DNA of 64,000 bases. It comes from REEB95 sp963785735 (GTDB lineage: Bacteria; Pseudomonadota; Alphaproteobacteria; ATCC43930; CGMCC-115725). Shown in pieces: positions 8,985-17,604 of this stretch. The DNA lies in assembly GCA_963785735.1 (NCBI GenBank), contig CAWAWJ010000001.1, positions 1,984,001 to 2,048,000 on the forward strand, read 5' to 3'. Below the pieces are notes generated by a model. The model searched no databases. It was given only the letters and a program-made list of their open reading frames with translations, and was not told where the DNA came from. Positions within the stretch are counted from its first letter, which is position 1. Each line of letters opens with the position of its first letter. The position numbers and the translations under genes are program-made.

Positions 8985-9313
8985 TCCGTTTCCTTATCGT
9001 CATTGAGCGACGCTTGCAAGGCCAGCCGGCTCTCTTCCGGCAACGCGCCGATCGCGTCCGCCACCGCCCTGAGCCGCCGGCGCAGGGCGTAAAGCTGATC
9101 GAGCAGATTGAGCAGCACCGGCATGGCTTCCTCGCCGATGGCGAGATCGTGTTTCAATTCGACGATGAGCCGCACCCGCGCCACGTCGATCTCGTGAAAC
9201 ACATAGCCTTCGGACCGGCTCTCGGGCAACACCCAGCGCTCGTGTATCCAGCGTTCGAGCTCTTGCTTCTCGATGCCGTCCAGCATCCGGCACAAATCCT
9301 CGAAGCCGATCAT
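8981..9313 (-). CDS. cbpM: Chaperone modulator CbpM
   Basis: A 110-residue helical protein of the MerR-like CbpM family. The N-terminal MIGFEDLCRMLDGIEKQELERWI region and a following aromatic strand (GYVFHEIDVARVRLI) are typical. CbpM binds the J-domain of CbpA and restrains its co-chaperone activity. ATG 9313 overlaps the stop of the adjacent DnaJ-like gene, exactly the cbpA-cbpM pairing. The frame stays open upstream to 9367, but that would lie inside cbpA, so it is not used. Confidence 0.85.
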   Translation of the reverse strand: MIGFEDLCRMLDGIEKQELERWIHERWVLPESRSEGYVFHEIDVARVRLIVELKHDLAIGEEAMPVLLNLLDQLYALRRRLRAVADAIGALPEESRLALQASLNDDKETE

Positions 9314-10254
9314 GGTTTCCCCGCGCCCATGTTGCGCCGCGGATCGTAGGGATGCGCCGGCGCCCATTTCCGCAAGAACTCCGTCAGTTCCTTGTCGCCG
9401 CCTTCGGGCAGAACCACTTTCAGCGAAACATATTGGTCGCCGCGCGAACCGTCATGCTTGGGCGCGCCCTTGCCCTTGAGGCGCAGAATGGCGCCGGTGT
9501 TGGAATGGGGCGGCACGGTCATGGCCACCTCGCCCGCCGGGGTGGGCACGGAGATTTTTCCGCCCAGCGCCGCTTCCGCCAAGGTGACCGGCAGCTCAAG
9601 ATGGATGTCGTCGCCCTCGCGCCGGAACAGCGGATGGGGCGCGACATGGATTTCGATGAGCGCGTCGCCGCGCGGCCCGCCGCCGATGCCCTCGCCGCCC
9701 TGGCCCTTGAGGCGTAAAATCTGCCCGTCGCGCACCCCCGCCGGGATGGTGACGTCGAGGTTCTTGTCCTGCGCCAGGGTGAGCCGCCGCTTGGCGCCGT
9801 TGACCGCGTCGAGAAAATCGACCGTCAGCACATAACGGTAATCCTCGCCCGGCATGCGGAGAGAGGCTCCGCGCGATCCCTCGAAGCCGCCGCGCGCTCC
9901 GCGCCCGAACATCGCCAGGAGATCGTCGATATCGCCCGGCTCCATGCCCTCGGCGGCGTGATATTTGGCGCCGGGCGCGCCTTCGGCGAAATCGCGGTAA
10001 TTGGCGTGGGCGTATTGCGGCTTATCGGCGCCGGTCTCGTCGATCTCGCCGCGGTCGTACCGCGCGCGCTTTTTTTCGTCCGACAGAATGTCGTTGGCGG
10101 CGTTCAATTCCTTGAAACGCGCCTCGGCCTGTTTGTTGCCGGGGTTGAGATCGGGATGGTGCTGCTTGGCAAGCCGCCGGTAGGCGCGGCGAATATCCTC
10201 CGCCTTCGCGTCCTTGCCGACGCCCAGCACCTCATAGGGGTTTCGTTGAGCCAT
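9310..10254 (-). CDS. cbpA: DnaJ-like co-chaperone CbpA
   Basis: A 314-residue type II J-protein. The J domain spans about residues 5-70 and has the HPD motif in KQHHPDLNP. A Gly-rich linker follows, then two C-terminal beta domains with the RLKGQGGEGIGGGPRGDALIEI signature. No zinc-finger cysteine repeats are present, which separates it from DnaJ proper. It would stimulate DnaK and deliver unfolded clients. It is the first gene of a tightly overlapping operon with cbpM, a secreted unknown and a GST. Confidence 0.9.
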   Translation of the reverse strand: MAQRNPYEVLGVGKDAKAEDIRRAYRRLAKQHHPDLNPGNKQAEARFKELNAANDILSDEKKRARYDRGEIDETGADKPQYAHANYRDFAEGAPGAKYHAAEGMEPGDIDDLLAMFGRGARGGFEGSRGASLRMPGEDYRYVLTVDFLDAVNGAKRRLTLAQDKNLDVTIPAGVRDGQILRLKGQGGEGIGGGPRGDALIEIHVAPHPLFRREGDDIHLELPVTLAEAALGGKISVPTPAGEVAMTVPPHSNTGAILRLKGKGAPKHDGSRGDQYVSLKVVLPEGGDKELTEFLRKWAPAHPYDPRRNMGAGKP

Positions 10255-10287
10255 GGCCCCTCATATAGGGCTTCGCGGCCTTCCGGG

Positions 10288-11142
10288 CTAGAGCGCGGCG
10301 AGCTTCTCGCTGGCATCCCACAGGCGCTTGGCCGCTTCCCCGTCCTGCGCGGCGGGCGAAGGCTCGCGCGGCTTGTTCTTGTCGAAATAAACCCCGCTCA
10401 GGCTCGATAGCTCGGGCGCGCTCGCGGCATGGACCAGCGTCTCGCCGCCCTCGCCCGGGCTGATCGCCATGAAGCGCTTGGCGAGGCCGACCGCGAGGCG
10501 GAACGGGCCGCCATTATTGTCGCCGAATGACGTGGCGACGAAACCGGGATGGAGGCAATTCACCGTCAGGCCCGAACCCCGGACGCGCCGCGCCAGCTCG
10601 CGGGTGAAGAGGATATTGGCGAGTTTCGAGCGCCGGTAGGCGAGCCAGCCGCTGTAATGCCGCGCGGTCTGGAGATCGGCGAAATCGAGCGCGGCGTTGC
10701 GATGCGCCTCGGAGGCGACATTGACGATGCGCGCGGGCGGGTTTGTTTTCAAACGGCCGAGCAGCAACACCGTCAACAGGAAATAGGCCATGTGGTTGAG
10801 GGCGAAAGTCATCTCCAGCCCATCCACCGTGGTCTCGCGGCGATTGAAGATCGCGCCGGCATTGTTGATCAGCACGTCGATGCGCGGCGCCGCCTCGGGC
10901 AATTCCCGCGCGAGCTGGCGCACCGCCGCGAGCGACGAAAGATCGGCGATCAGGATTTGGGATTCGAGATCCGGGTTCTTGTCCCGGAGTCTCGTCACCA
11001 TCGCCTCGGCCTTGGTCCTGTTGCGCGCCACCAGGACGAGGCGCGATCCCATCGACGCCAGTCTTCCGGCGGCGACCAGCCCCAGGCCCGAGGTGGCGCC
11101 GGTTAAAACCACGGTCTTGCCTGTCATCATTCCGCCGCTCAT
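10288..11142 (-). CDS. Short-chain dehydrogenase/reductase
   Basis: A 284-residue SDR. The cofactor loop TGATSGLG is at residues 14-21, NNAG is present (INNAGAIF), and the catalytic YRRSK motif follows a Ser-containing strand. The pattern resembles retinol dehydrogenase-like and oxidoreductase members that prefer NADP(H), and Arg after the second beta strand (VARNRTK) agrees. ATG 11142 overlaps the stop of the inositol phosphatase-like gene by four bases, so the two are coupled. Internal ATGs at 11130 and 11127 are possible starts. The substrate is unknown. Confidence 0.85.
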   Translation of the reverse strand: MSGGMMTGKTVVLTGATSGLGLVAAGRLASMGSRLVLVARNRTKAEAMVTRLRDKNPDLESQILIADLSSLAAVRQLARELPEAAPRIDVLINNAGAIFNRRETTVDGLEMTFALNHMAYFLLTVLLLGRLKTNPPARIVNVASEAHRNAALDFADLQTARHYSGWLAYRRSKLANILFTRELARRVRGSGLTVNCLHPGFVATSFGDNNGGPFRLAVGLAKRFMAISPGEGGETLVHAASAPELSSLSGVYFDKNKPREPSPAAQDGEAAKRLWDASEKLAAL

Positions 11143-11948
11143 GCCGGGCGAAGCTCCGTCGGCGAGGACACCAAATCATGCACGATCTGCCAGCTTTCCC
11201 CGCTCGAAGCCGCCAGCACGGCCCGGTCGAACACGCCCGGGTCATAGGCCCCGCCGTCGAGAAAACAGGCCTTGCCGCCCGTCTCGGATGTTATCAGCAT
11301 GCCGGCGGCATGATCCCAGGGCAGCGAACGCGAATGGAGCGAGAATTGCGTCTCGCCCAAGGCGATGGAGAGGTATTCGAGGCCGCTGCAACCCTGGTTG
11401 CGGATATCGCCGACGCGCCCGCTCCGGCTCAACGCCTTGGCCGCGCGCTCGCCCGAGGCGGCTTTGCCGTAAGCCGCGCCGGTGATCCGGCCGGCATGGC
11501 CCGCGGCATGGAGCCGTATCCCGTTCGACCACGCGCCCTCGCCCAAAACCGCCCAGGCCAGCCGCTCGCCCAGCGGATCGTAAAGCCAGCCGGCGCGCAC
11601 CGCGCGCTTCTCGACATAAGCCAGGATCATGGCGAAGCCCGGCTTGCCCTTGACGAAATTATTGGTGCCGTCGATCGGATCGATGATCCAGAGCGGAGCT
11701 TGGCCGCCGGTGAGGCGAAGCAAAGCCGGATCCTTGGCCGCGCCCTCCTCGCCCAGCACAAGCGAGCCGGGCTGGGCTCCGGTCAAAAGCGCGGACAAGC
11801 GCCGCTCGGCCTCGGTATCGGCGATGGTGACGAAATCGCCCGGGCCTTTTTGGGCTATCTCCCCGGGCTTGAGCGCGCCGAATCGCGGCAGTATGACGCT
11901 GCGCGCGGTTTCGCGGATAAAAGAGGCGACGGTTTCGGGATCGATCAT
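11139..11948 (-). CDS. Inositol monophosphatase family protein
   Basis: A 269-residue magnesium-dependent phosphatase of the FIG superfamily. The metal ligands are visible in LGEEGA, in the signature WIIDPIDGTNNFV, and in PWDHAAGMLI near the C-terminus. Members hydrolyse inositol phosphates, histidinol phosphate or 3'-phosphoadenosine phosphates, and the sequence does not settle which. The start ATG at 11948 lies 20-40 bases from the divergent amine oxidase start. It is coupled to the following SDR. Confidence 0.85.
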   Translation of the reverse strand: MIDPETVASFIRETARSVILPRFGALKPGEIAQKGPGDFVTIADTEAERRLSALLTGAQPGSLVLGEEGAAKDPALLRLTGGQAPLWIIDPIDGTNNFVKGKPGFAMILAYVEKRAVRAGWLYDPLGERLAWAVLGEGAWSNGIRLHAAGHAGRITGAAYGKAASGERAAKALSRSGRVGDIRNQGCSGLEYLSIALGETQFSLHSRSLPWDHAAGMLITSETGGKACFLDGGAYDPGVFDRAVLAASSGESWQIVHDLVSSPTELRPA

Positions 11949-11989
11949 CAGCGCTTATATAGGGTGTCGTGACGGAACAGGTTAGCACT

Positions 11990-13285
11990 ATGCCGGAAAG
12001 CGGCCGTGAATTCGATGTCGTGGTGGTGGGCGCGGGCGCTTCGGGCATAGCCGCGGCGCGGCGGCTCGTTGCGGCCAAGCTCACGGTCATGGTGGTCGAG
12101 GCGCGCGAGCGGATTGGCGGGCGCGCCGTCACCGCGCATCCCCTGCCCGGCGTGGCGCTCGATCTCGGCTGCGAATGGCTGCATTCCGCCGACCGCAATC
12201 CCTGGACCGGCATCGCCCGGCAATTGGGATGCGCGATCGATGAGAAGCTGCCCGATTGGGGCAGCCGCGTTTCCTGGCGCCAAGGCAAGGAGGCCGACGC
12301 CGAGTGGCAGAAGGCGCGCGACGCGTTTTATGCGCGGCTCGACCGGGCCGCCGAAGAGCCGGGCGACCGCGCCGCCGCGGAACTGCTCGAACCCGGCAAT
12401 AAGTGGAATCCGCTGCTGCGCGCCATCAGCACCTGGGCCAATGGCGCCGAACTCGACCAGGTCTCGGTCAAGGATTACGGCCGTTACGATCCCTCCAATA
12501 TCAATTGGCGCGTGTTTGGCGGTTATGGCGATCTGATCGCGCGTTACGGCGAAGGCCTGCCGGTCTCGCTCGGCACGAGCGTCACGCGCATCGACCATGG
12601 CGGCCATCGCATCCGGGTCGAAACCGGGCGCGGCGACCTCATCGCCCGCGCCGTGATCGTCACGCTCCCAACCAACGTGCTCGCCTCGGGCGCGGTCGGG
12701 TTCATCCCGGCTTTGCCCGGCAAGCTCGCCGCGGCGGCGGGCCTGCCGATGCATGTGGTCAATAAATTCTATCTCCGCCTCGACGGCGCCTTCGACGCGG
12801 TCGCACCCGACAGCAACCTGATCGGCGACACCGGCGCGAGCCGCACCGGGGCCTATCAGATCAGGCCGCATGGCTGGCCGGTGATCCTCGGTTATTACGG
12901 CGGCGATTTCGCGGCCGAGCTCGAAGCCCAAGGCCCGGCGGCGACGGCGGCTTTCGCCACCGGCGAATTGGCCGGCTTGTTCGGCAACGACATGCGCAAG
13001 CGGTTGACGCCGCTCATCGGGTCGGCCTGGGGCGGCGATCCCTTCGCGCGCGGCGCCTATTCCATGGCGCTGCCCGGCCACGCCGATGACCGCGCCTTGC
13101 TCGCAAGCCCGGTCGATGAGCGCCTGTTCTTCGCCGGCGAAGCGTGCTCGGCGGCTGATTTCGGCACCGCGCATGCCGCCTATCAGACCGGCGAGGATGC
13201 GGCCACGCGCGCGATCACCGCGCTCAAATCTAGCCGAACACCCGTTGCACCACGTGGCGGGTCAGGGATTCCAGCCGGTATTTGA
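11990..13285 (+). CDS. Flavin amine oxidase family protein
   Basis: A 431-residue FAD enzyme. The dinucleotide loop is VVVGAGASGIAAARRL near the N-terminus, then EARERIGGRA. The C-terminal FAD motif is RLFFAGEACSAADFGTAHAAYQTGEDAA. These are the hallmarks of monoamine/polyamine oxidases. The frame could also start at GTG 11969, seven residues earlier. ATG 11990 is preferred as the commoner codon, although neither has a strong ribosome site. Its last 56 bases overlap the end of the convergent acyltransferase gene. The substrate is unknown. Confidence 0.85.
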   Translation: MPESGREFDVVVVGAGASGIAAARRLVAAKLTVMVVEARERIGGRAVTAHPLPGVALDLGCEWLHSADRNPWTGIARQLGCAIDEKLPDWGSRVSWRQGKEADAEWQKARDAFYARLDRAAEEPGDRAAAELLEPGNKWNPLLRAISTWANGAELDQVSVKDYGRYDPSNINWRVFGGYGDLIARYGEGLPVSLGTSVTRIDHGGHRIRVETGRGDLIARAVIVTLPTNVLASGAVGFIPALPGKLAAAAGLPMHVVNKFYLRLDGAFDAVAPDSNLIGDTGASRTGAYQIRPHGWPVILGYYGGDFAAELEAQGPAATAAFATGELAGLFGNDMRKRLTPLIGSAWGGDPFARGAYSMALPGHADDRALLASPVDERLFFAGEACSAADFGTAHAAYQTGEDAATRAITALKSSRTPVAPRGGSGIPAGI

Positions 13286-14330
13286 GCAGGGCGCGGCGGA
13301 TCACCTGCCAGCTCAGCACATAGCGGTCGGTGGCGAAGGTGGATTTCATCTGGTTCTCGCCGGCGAGAAAATCATAGACCCGTTCGCCATTGCGCGCGTT
13401 CCAGCGGATGGCGAGGCTGTGGCTCAACACGCCGGGGCGGCGCTTGCGGTCGGCGTCGTCGAAGCCGCTTTGATAGGCCGAGACCCGGCCCGCTTTACGG
13501 AAATTGTAGAGATAGCCGAAATCCCGCCCGCCCGCGCGCAAGCGCAACAGCTGCACTGATCCCCGCGCGAATTCGCGCGCGATCAGTTGTTCGTGAAAGC
13601 GCTCGAAATAGGGTTCGGAAAAGGAATGGCGCCGGCCGCGCCGCTCCCAAGAGGCGACATGGAGGGATTTGAGCGCGCGGAAAAAGCCGAGCGCCTCGGT
13701 AACGTCACCCGCGGCGTCGATCTCGATCTTGCCCTGGCTCTCGTAATCGCGTTCGGTGCGGCGCAGCTGCTGGCGCGCATTGCCGCTCAGCACCGAGGCG
13801 AGCTCGCCGTCCTTGGCGACGAAATCGAGATTGACGGCGTAGCCGGGCTCCGTGTTGGTGCTGTGCAGAAAACCGCGGCGGTTCAAGGTCTCGGTGTCGA
13901 GCGGCAGGATGATTCCGGGCAAGCGCAGCTCGTCGGCCATGCCCACCGCCTCGCGCGCGAACCAATCGAAAAACCCGTCGAGGATGACCCCTTCCTCGCG
14001 CGGGTCGCACAGGAAGCCGTTATGCTCGATCGCGATGCAATCCCAGCGCGGATCGCCGGTTGCATTGAGGTGAAGCCCGTGCTGCGTGGCGCGGAAATTT
14101 TGCCGCACGGTGTTGGCGATCACCACCGCCAGCCCCGCCACCCTGGCGCCCTCGCGCGCCGAAACCAGCAACGGGCGGAATTCCGCCGGCAATGTGGCAA
14201 GCCAGGTACCGATCCACGCCCAGGACAAAAAGAACGAGCGCGAGGATCGCGCCTCCAATTCGCGCCACCCCGATTCGAGCGCCTGCGGCGAATCGATGGG
14301 CTGGATGGTAAAGCGAATGTCCTTTGCCAA
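13230..14330 (-). CDS. CelD/BcsL-type (BioF2-like) acetyltransferase
   Basis: A 366-residue protein with the double-GNAT fold of the CelD family. Typical parts are FFLSWAWIGTWL near the N-terminus, an RQQLRRTERDY basic helix in the middle and GYLYNFRKAGRVSAYQSGFD in the C-terminal GNAT half. Family members acylate cell-surface polysaccharides or intermediates. No ATG fits the N-terminus; TTG 14330 after a weak AGCAGG is the best start. A second protein of similar fold is divergent next to it. Confidence 0.75.
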   Translation of the reverse strand: MAKDIRFTIQPIDSPQALESGWRELEARSSRSFFLSWAWIGTWLATLPAEFRPLLVSAREGARVAGLAVVIANTVRQNFRATQHGLHLNATGDPRWDCIAIEHNGFLCDPREEGVILDGFFDWFAREAVGMADELRLPGIILPLDTETLNRRGFLHSTNTEPGYAVNLDFVAKDGELASVLSGNARQQLRRTERDYESQGKIEIDAAGDVTEALGFFRALKSLHVASWERRGRRHSFSEPYFERFHEQLIAREFARGSVQLLRLRAGGRDFGYLYNFRKAGRVSAYQSGFDDADRKRRPGVLSHSLAIRWNARNGERVYDFLAGENQMKSTFATDRYVLSWQVIRRALLKYRLESLTRHVVQRVFG

Positions 14331-14422
14331 TGGCCTGCTATCCCGCTCCGATTCCGGATTTACCGCCTGGGCGAATGCCTTGCCGGTGTAAGCTAGCGCA
14401 TTCCGCAGAACCTGGCATCGCG

Positions 14423-15475
14423 ATGGCCGTTTTCGAGAATCCCGACTTCACCCATCTGCCGCAACCCCTGGCCGCGCTTTTCGCCAAGGCGGCGGAGCGC
14501 AGCTTCTTCGCCCTGCCGATCTGGTACCACGTCCTCTTCCACTACGGAACCGACAAGGGCGCGACGCCCCGGCTCTATGCCGATGACGAGGCGCGCCCGC
14601 GCGCGGCGCTGGTCTGCCAAGCGCCGAAAATCGGCTCGCGCCGGCTGTTGAGCCTGTCCAATTACTACAGCACCGAATACGGCCCGATTTATGCCGCCGG
14701 CGCGGAAAATCTGGGCGATGCTTTCGGGGTGATCGCCCGCCAGATCAAAGCCGGGGGCTGGGCGGCGTTGCGGCTCGGCGGGCTCGATCCGGCCGATCCG
14801 GCTTTCGAGCCCTTGGCCCAGGCCTTCACCCAGTCCGGGTTCGCGGTCTTTCGCTATTTCGACAGCGGCACCTGGTACGAAAACACCACGGGTCTCGATT
14901 TCGCGCGCTATGTCGAGGCGCGGCCGGCGGCGCTGCGCAACACCTGGCGGCGCAAAAGCCAGAAGCTCTCAACCGAGCACAAGACCGAATTTGTTTTCCA
15001 CGACGACGATGCGCGGATCGAGGACGCGGTCGGCGATTACCAGCGCGTCTATGAAACCAGCTGGAAAAGCGCCGAGCCCCATGCCGAATTCATGCCGCAA
15101 CTGATCCGCGCGGCGGCGCGAATTGGCGCGCTGCGTCTGGGCATCTTGAAAGTGGACGGCGAAGCGGCGGCGGCGCAATGCTGGATCCTGTGGAATGGCC
15201 GCGCCACCATCTACAAGCTCGCCCACGATGCGCGCTTCAACGAGCATTCCCCCGGCACGCTTCTCACCATGGCGATAATGGAACGGGTGCTCGCCCGCGA
15301 CCGCCCGCGCGAGGTCGATTTCGGCCGGGGCGACGACGGCTACAAGAAACTCTGGCTCGGGCAAAGGCGCGAGCGCTGGGGCCTGGTGATCGCCAACAAG
15401 AAGACCCTGGGCGGCCTCGTCCTCACCGCGCGGGAAAACGCGGCCAGGATGGTCAAGCGCCTGATCCGGCGCTAA
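14423..15475 (+). CDS. FemAB/CelD-like GNAT acyltransferase
   Basis: A 350-residue protein of the same broad fold as its divergent neighbour. It has an N-terminal SFFALPIWYHVLFHYG, a basic RNTWRRKSQKL helix in the middle and a C-terminal GNAT half with AQCWILWNGRATIYKLAHD and VDFGRGDDGYKKLW. It probably transfers an acyl or aminoacyl group to a surface molecule. The frame is open upstream, but ATG 14423 gives a compact N-terminus and leaves room for the divergent promoters. The substrate is unknown. Confidence 0.75.
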   Translation: MAVFENPDFTHLPQPLAALFAKAAERSFFALPIWYHVLFHYGTDKGATPRLYADDEARPRAALVCQAPKIGSRRLLSLSNYYSTEYGPIYAAGAENLGDAFGVIARQIKAGGWAALRLGGLDPADPAFEPLAQAFTQSGFAVFRYFDSGTWYENTTGLDFARYVEARPAALRNTWRRKSQKLSTEHKTEFVFHDDDARIEDAVGDYQRVYETSWKSAEPHAEFMPQLIRAAARIGALRLGILKVDGEAAAAQCWILWNGRATIYKLAHDARFNEHSPGTLLTMAIMERVLARDRPREVDFGRGDDGYKKLWLGQRRERWGLVIANKKTLGGLVLTARENAARMVKRLIRR

Positions 15476-15499
15476 CATCCGGTCCCGAGGAGGCCGTAC

Positions 15500-15886
15500 A
15501 TGCCCGTGACCGAACTCAATCACGTCACCGTCCGCTGCCAGGACATGGAAGAGACCCGCGATTTCTACATCAAGGTGCTGGGGTTCCACGCCGGGCCGCG
15601 GCCGCCCCTCACCTTCCCCGGCTATTGGCTTTATTGCGGCGAGCAGCCGGTGGTGCATCTGGTGCCCGATAGCGGCGCGATCGGCGCCGGGCCGGACGGC
15701 GAGGATACCGGCAATTTCGACCACGTCGCCTTCTTGGCCAAGGATTTCGACGGCATGCAAAAGCACTTCGCCACTTGCGGCATCAAATTCACCGCGCGCG
15801 ACGTTCCCGGCGCGGCGGTGCGGCAGATCTTCTTCACCGATCCCAACAAGGTGATGATCGAGATCAACTTCCCCAAAGCTTCTTGA
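15500..15886 (+). CDS. VOC (glyoxalase/dioxygenase) family protein
   Basis: A 128-residue single vicinal-oxygen-chelate protein made of two beta-alpha-beta-beta-beta halves. Likely metal ligands are His9 in ELNHVTVRC, a His in FDHVAFLAKD and a Glu near the end in VMIEINF. GAGGAGG-like bases (15487-15494) give a good ribosome site before the ATG. Such proteins isomerise, cleave or bind small molecules, and the substrate cannot be read from sequence. A DUF1491 gene follows after 7 bases. Confidence 0.85.
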   Translation: MPVTELNHVTVRCQDMEETRDFYIKVLGFHAGPRPPLTFPGYWLYCGEQPVVHLVPDSGAIGAGPDGEDTGNFDHVAFLAKDFDGMQKHFATCGIKFTARDVPGAAVRQIFFTDPNKVMIEINFPKAS

Positions 15887-15893
15887 GCCGCGC

Positions 15894-16229
15894 TTGGAGG
15901 CGCGGCTCAAGACCGGTCTGGTGATTCAGTCGGCGGTGCGGCTATGCTCGCTTCGCGCCGTGCCGATTGCGGTGACGCGGCGGGGCGACGAGGACGCCGG
16001 CGCCATTCTGGTCAAGCTCAATCGCAAAGATCTCGGCTTCTCCGTACTCGCTCAGACCCGCGGAAAAAACGGAGAAAGCGCTTGGATCCGGGCAACCGGC
16101 GAGGCTCTCGTCGATGAGCAGACCGCCGACGCCTACATCGCCCGCCAGCTCAAGCGCGATCCCGATCTCTGGGTCGTGGAGATCGAGGACCGCGAGGGCC
16201 GTCCGGTCTTCGCCGGAGCGGTTCTTTAA
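15894..16229 (+). CDS. DUF1491 family protein
   Basis: A 111-residue protein matching the pattern of DUF1491, an uncharacterised alphaproteobacterial family. It begins RLKTGLVIQSAVRLC, continues with AVTRRGDEDAGAILVKLNR, and ends with RQLKRDPDLWVVEIEDREGR. The only start compatible with the conserved N-terminus is TTG 15894, 7 bases after the VOC gene stop. No function is known. The conserved RRGDEDAG loop is acidic and basic by turns. Confidence 0.75.
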   Translation: MEARLKTGLVIQSAVRLCSLRAVPIAVTRRGDEDAGAILVKLNRKDLGFSVLAQTRGKNGESAWIRATGEALVDEQTADAYIARQLKRDPDLWVVEIEDREGRPVFAGAVL

Positions 16230-16239
16230 AGCGAAAGCG

Positions 16240-16698
16240 CTAGGCTTCGAGAGTCTCGATCGCATGATTGTCCTCCTCATGATTGCGGTAGCGTCCGCAG
16301 ACGCGTTCGGCGCGTTGCAGCAATTGGCGTTCGAGCTGGGCGCCCAGGACCGGCGACAGGCCGTCCTCGCGCACGGGCTCGGCGGCGGCGCGGCGCGCGC
16401 GGGTGAATTGGATCACCTCGCCCCCGCCGAATCCGTTCGGGCTCAAAACTTCGCTGGTCATGTCACTCTCCCTGAAAAAACTGGTCTGGTGCGTGTCGTT
16501 GGCCGGGGCCGCGAGGACATCGCCTTGCGCGGCGTGGGTACGGCGCCGGGCGAAGCCGGCGGCGAGCAGCGCCGTACCGGAAAGCGCCAGCGCCATCGCG
16601 CCGCCGAGTTGCGGCTGGTTCGCCGCCGAGATTTCCGCCGTGGGCGCCGACCAAAACAGCAGCGCCGCCGCCATCGCGGGAAGGGTTATGGGTTTCAT
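16240..16698 (-). CDS. Hypothetical protein with one or two N-terminal hydrophobic segments
   Basis: A 152-residue protein of unknown family. Residues 7-20 are hydrophobic and could be part of a signal. A second stretch (MALALSGTALLAAGFARRR) ends with a cluster of arginines like a stop-transfer sequence, so the C-terminal half would be cytoplasmic. The C-terminal region is charged (RYRNHEEDNHAIETLEA). It is convergent with the DUF1491 gene. An internal ATG at 16461 (MTSEVLS) could start a shorter 73-residue soluble form. Confidence 0.5.
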   Translation of the reverse strand: MKPITLPAMAAALLFWSAPTAEISAANQPQLGGAMALALSGTALLAAGFARRRTHAAQGDVLAAPANDTHQTSFFRESDMTSEVLSPNGFGGGEVIQFTRARRAAAEPVREDGLSPVLGAQLERQLLQRAERVCGRYRNHEEDNHAIETLEA

Positions 16699-16926
16699 CG
16701 TCCGGTCTCTTGTTCTTGGTTAACGGGTTTTTACTTTTCCTCACCCCTCACAGAGCAACTTCCGTGCCGGAGCGCGAATGCCCGGATTTCCGCGGGTTTC
16801 CAGACGGAACGCCGGGCTGGCGTCAATTCCGCCGACGGCCGGGGATCGCCAAAGCCGCGCTTTCCCGCGCCCGCGTTAACCGGCAGGATGCGCCCGTCCT
16901 AAAGCGGATTGGCGTGAGGTGATGGA

Positions 16927-17496
16927 ATGACCGGAGTGAAGCGCGTCTGCGTCTATTGCGGCTCATCGAGCGGCACGGCGCCCGCCTATCGCGCGAGCGC
17001 CGAGAAGCTCGGGACGCTTTTGGCCAAAGCCCGTATCGGCCTGGTCTATGGCGGCGGGCGCGTCGGATTGATGGGCGTTCTGGCCGATGCCGCGCTCAAG
17101 GCGGGGGGCGAGGTGATCGGCATAATCCCCGGCCATCTCAACGACCGTGAAATCGGCCACAAGGGCGCGACCGAGCTTGTCGTCGTCGGCAGCATGCATG
17201 AGCGCAAGCAAAAGATGTTCGAGCTGTCCGACGCCTTCGTCATCCTGCCGGGCGGGCTCGGCACCATCGAGGAGGCGATGGAGATGATCACCTGGCGGCA
17301 ATTGGGATTGCACGACAAGCCCATCTTCCTGGTCGACACGGCGGATTATTGGGCGCCGCTCGTGTCCTTGTTCGATCACGTGATCGCGCAGGGCTTCGCC
17401 GGCAAGGATTCACGCGCGCTTTTCCGCCTCTTGCCCGGGGTCGAGGATCTGCTGCCGGCCCTGGCCGGAACGCCCGTGAAACCCGCCGCGCTGTGA
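16927..17496 (+). CDS. LOG family protein
   Basis: A 189-residue Rossmann-like protein of the LOG family (TIGR00730). The signature PGGLGTIEE is present, along with an upstream GGGRVGLMG loop and the N-terminal VCVYCGSSSG. LOG enzymes release free cytokinin bases from their riboside monophosphates or, more generally, hydrolyse nucleoside monophosphate N-glycosidic bonds. The gene stands alone, 108 bases before icd, with a small hairpin after its stop. The role in this organism is not shown by context. Confidence 0.9.
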   Translation: MTGVKRVCVYCGSSSGTAPAYRASAEKLGTLLAKARIGLVYGGGRVGLMGVLADAALKAGGEVIGIIPGHLNDREIGHKGATELVVVGSMHERKQKMFELSDAFVILPGGLGTIEEAMEMITWRQLGLHDKPIFLVDTADYWAPLVSLFDHVIAQGFAGKDSRALFRLLPGVEDLLPALAGTPVKPAAL

Positions 17497-17501
17497 CGAC
17501 G

Positions 17502-17521
17502 CGCCGCTTGCGCGGCGTTTT
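17502..17521 (+). terminator. Possible weak terminator after the LOG gene
   Basis: A 6-bp perfect stem (CGCCGC, loop TTGC, GCGGCG) is followed by four T. It starts 6 bases after the LOG gene stop. The T-run is short, so efficiency is doubtful. Confidence 0.45.
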
Positions 17522-17604
17522 CGCCGTGCTATTGTCCCGCCCGCCGCGCGCCTCCCCGGCGTTCGCGGCCCATAATTCCGGCATTTAAAGAAGGTCCCGC
17601 GGAC

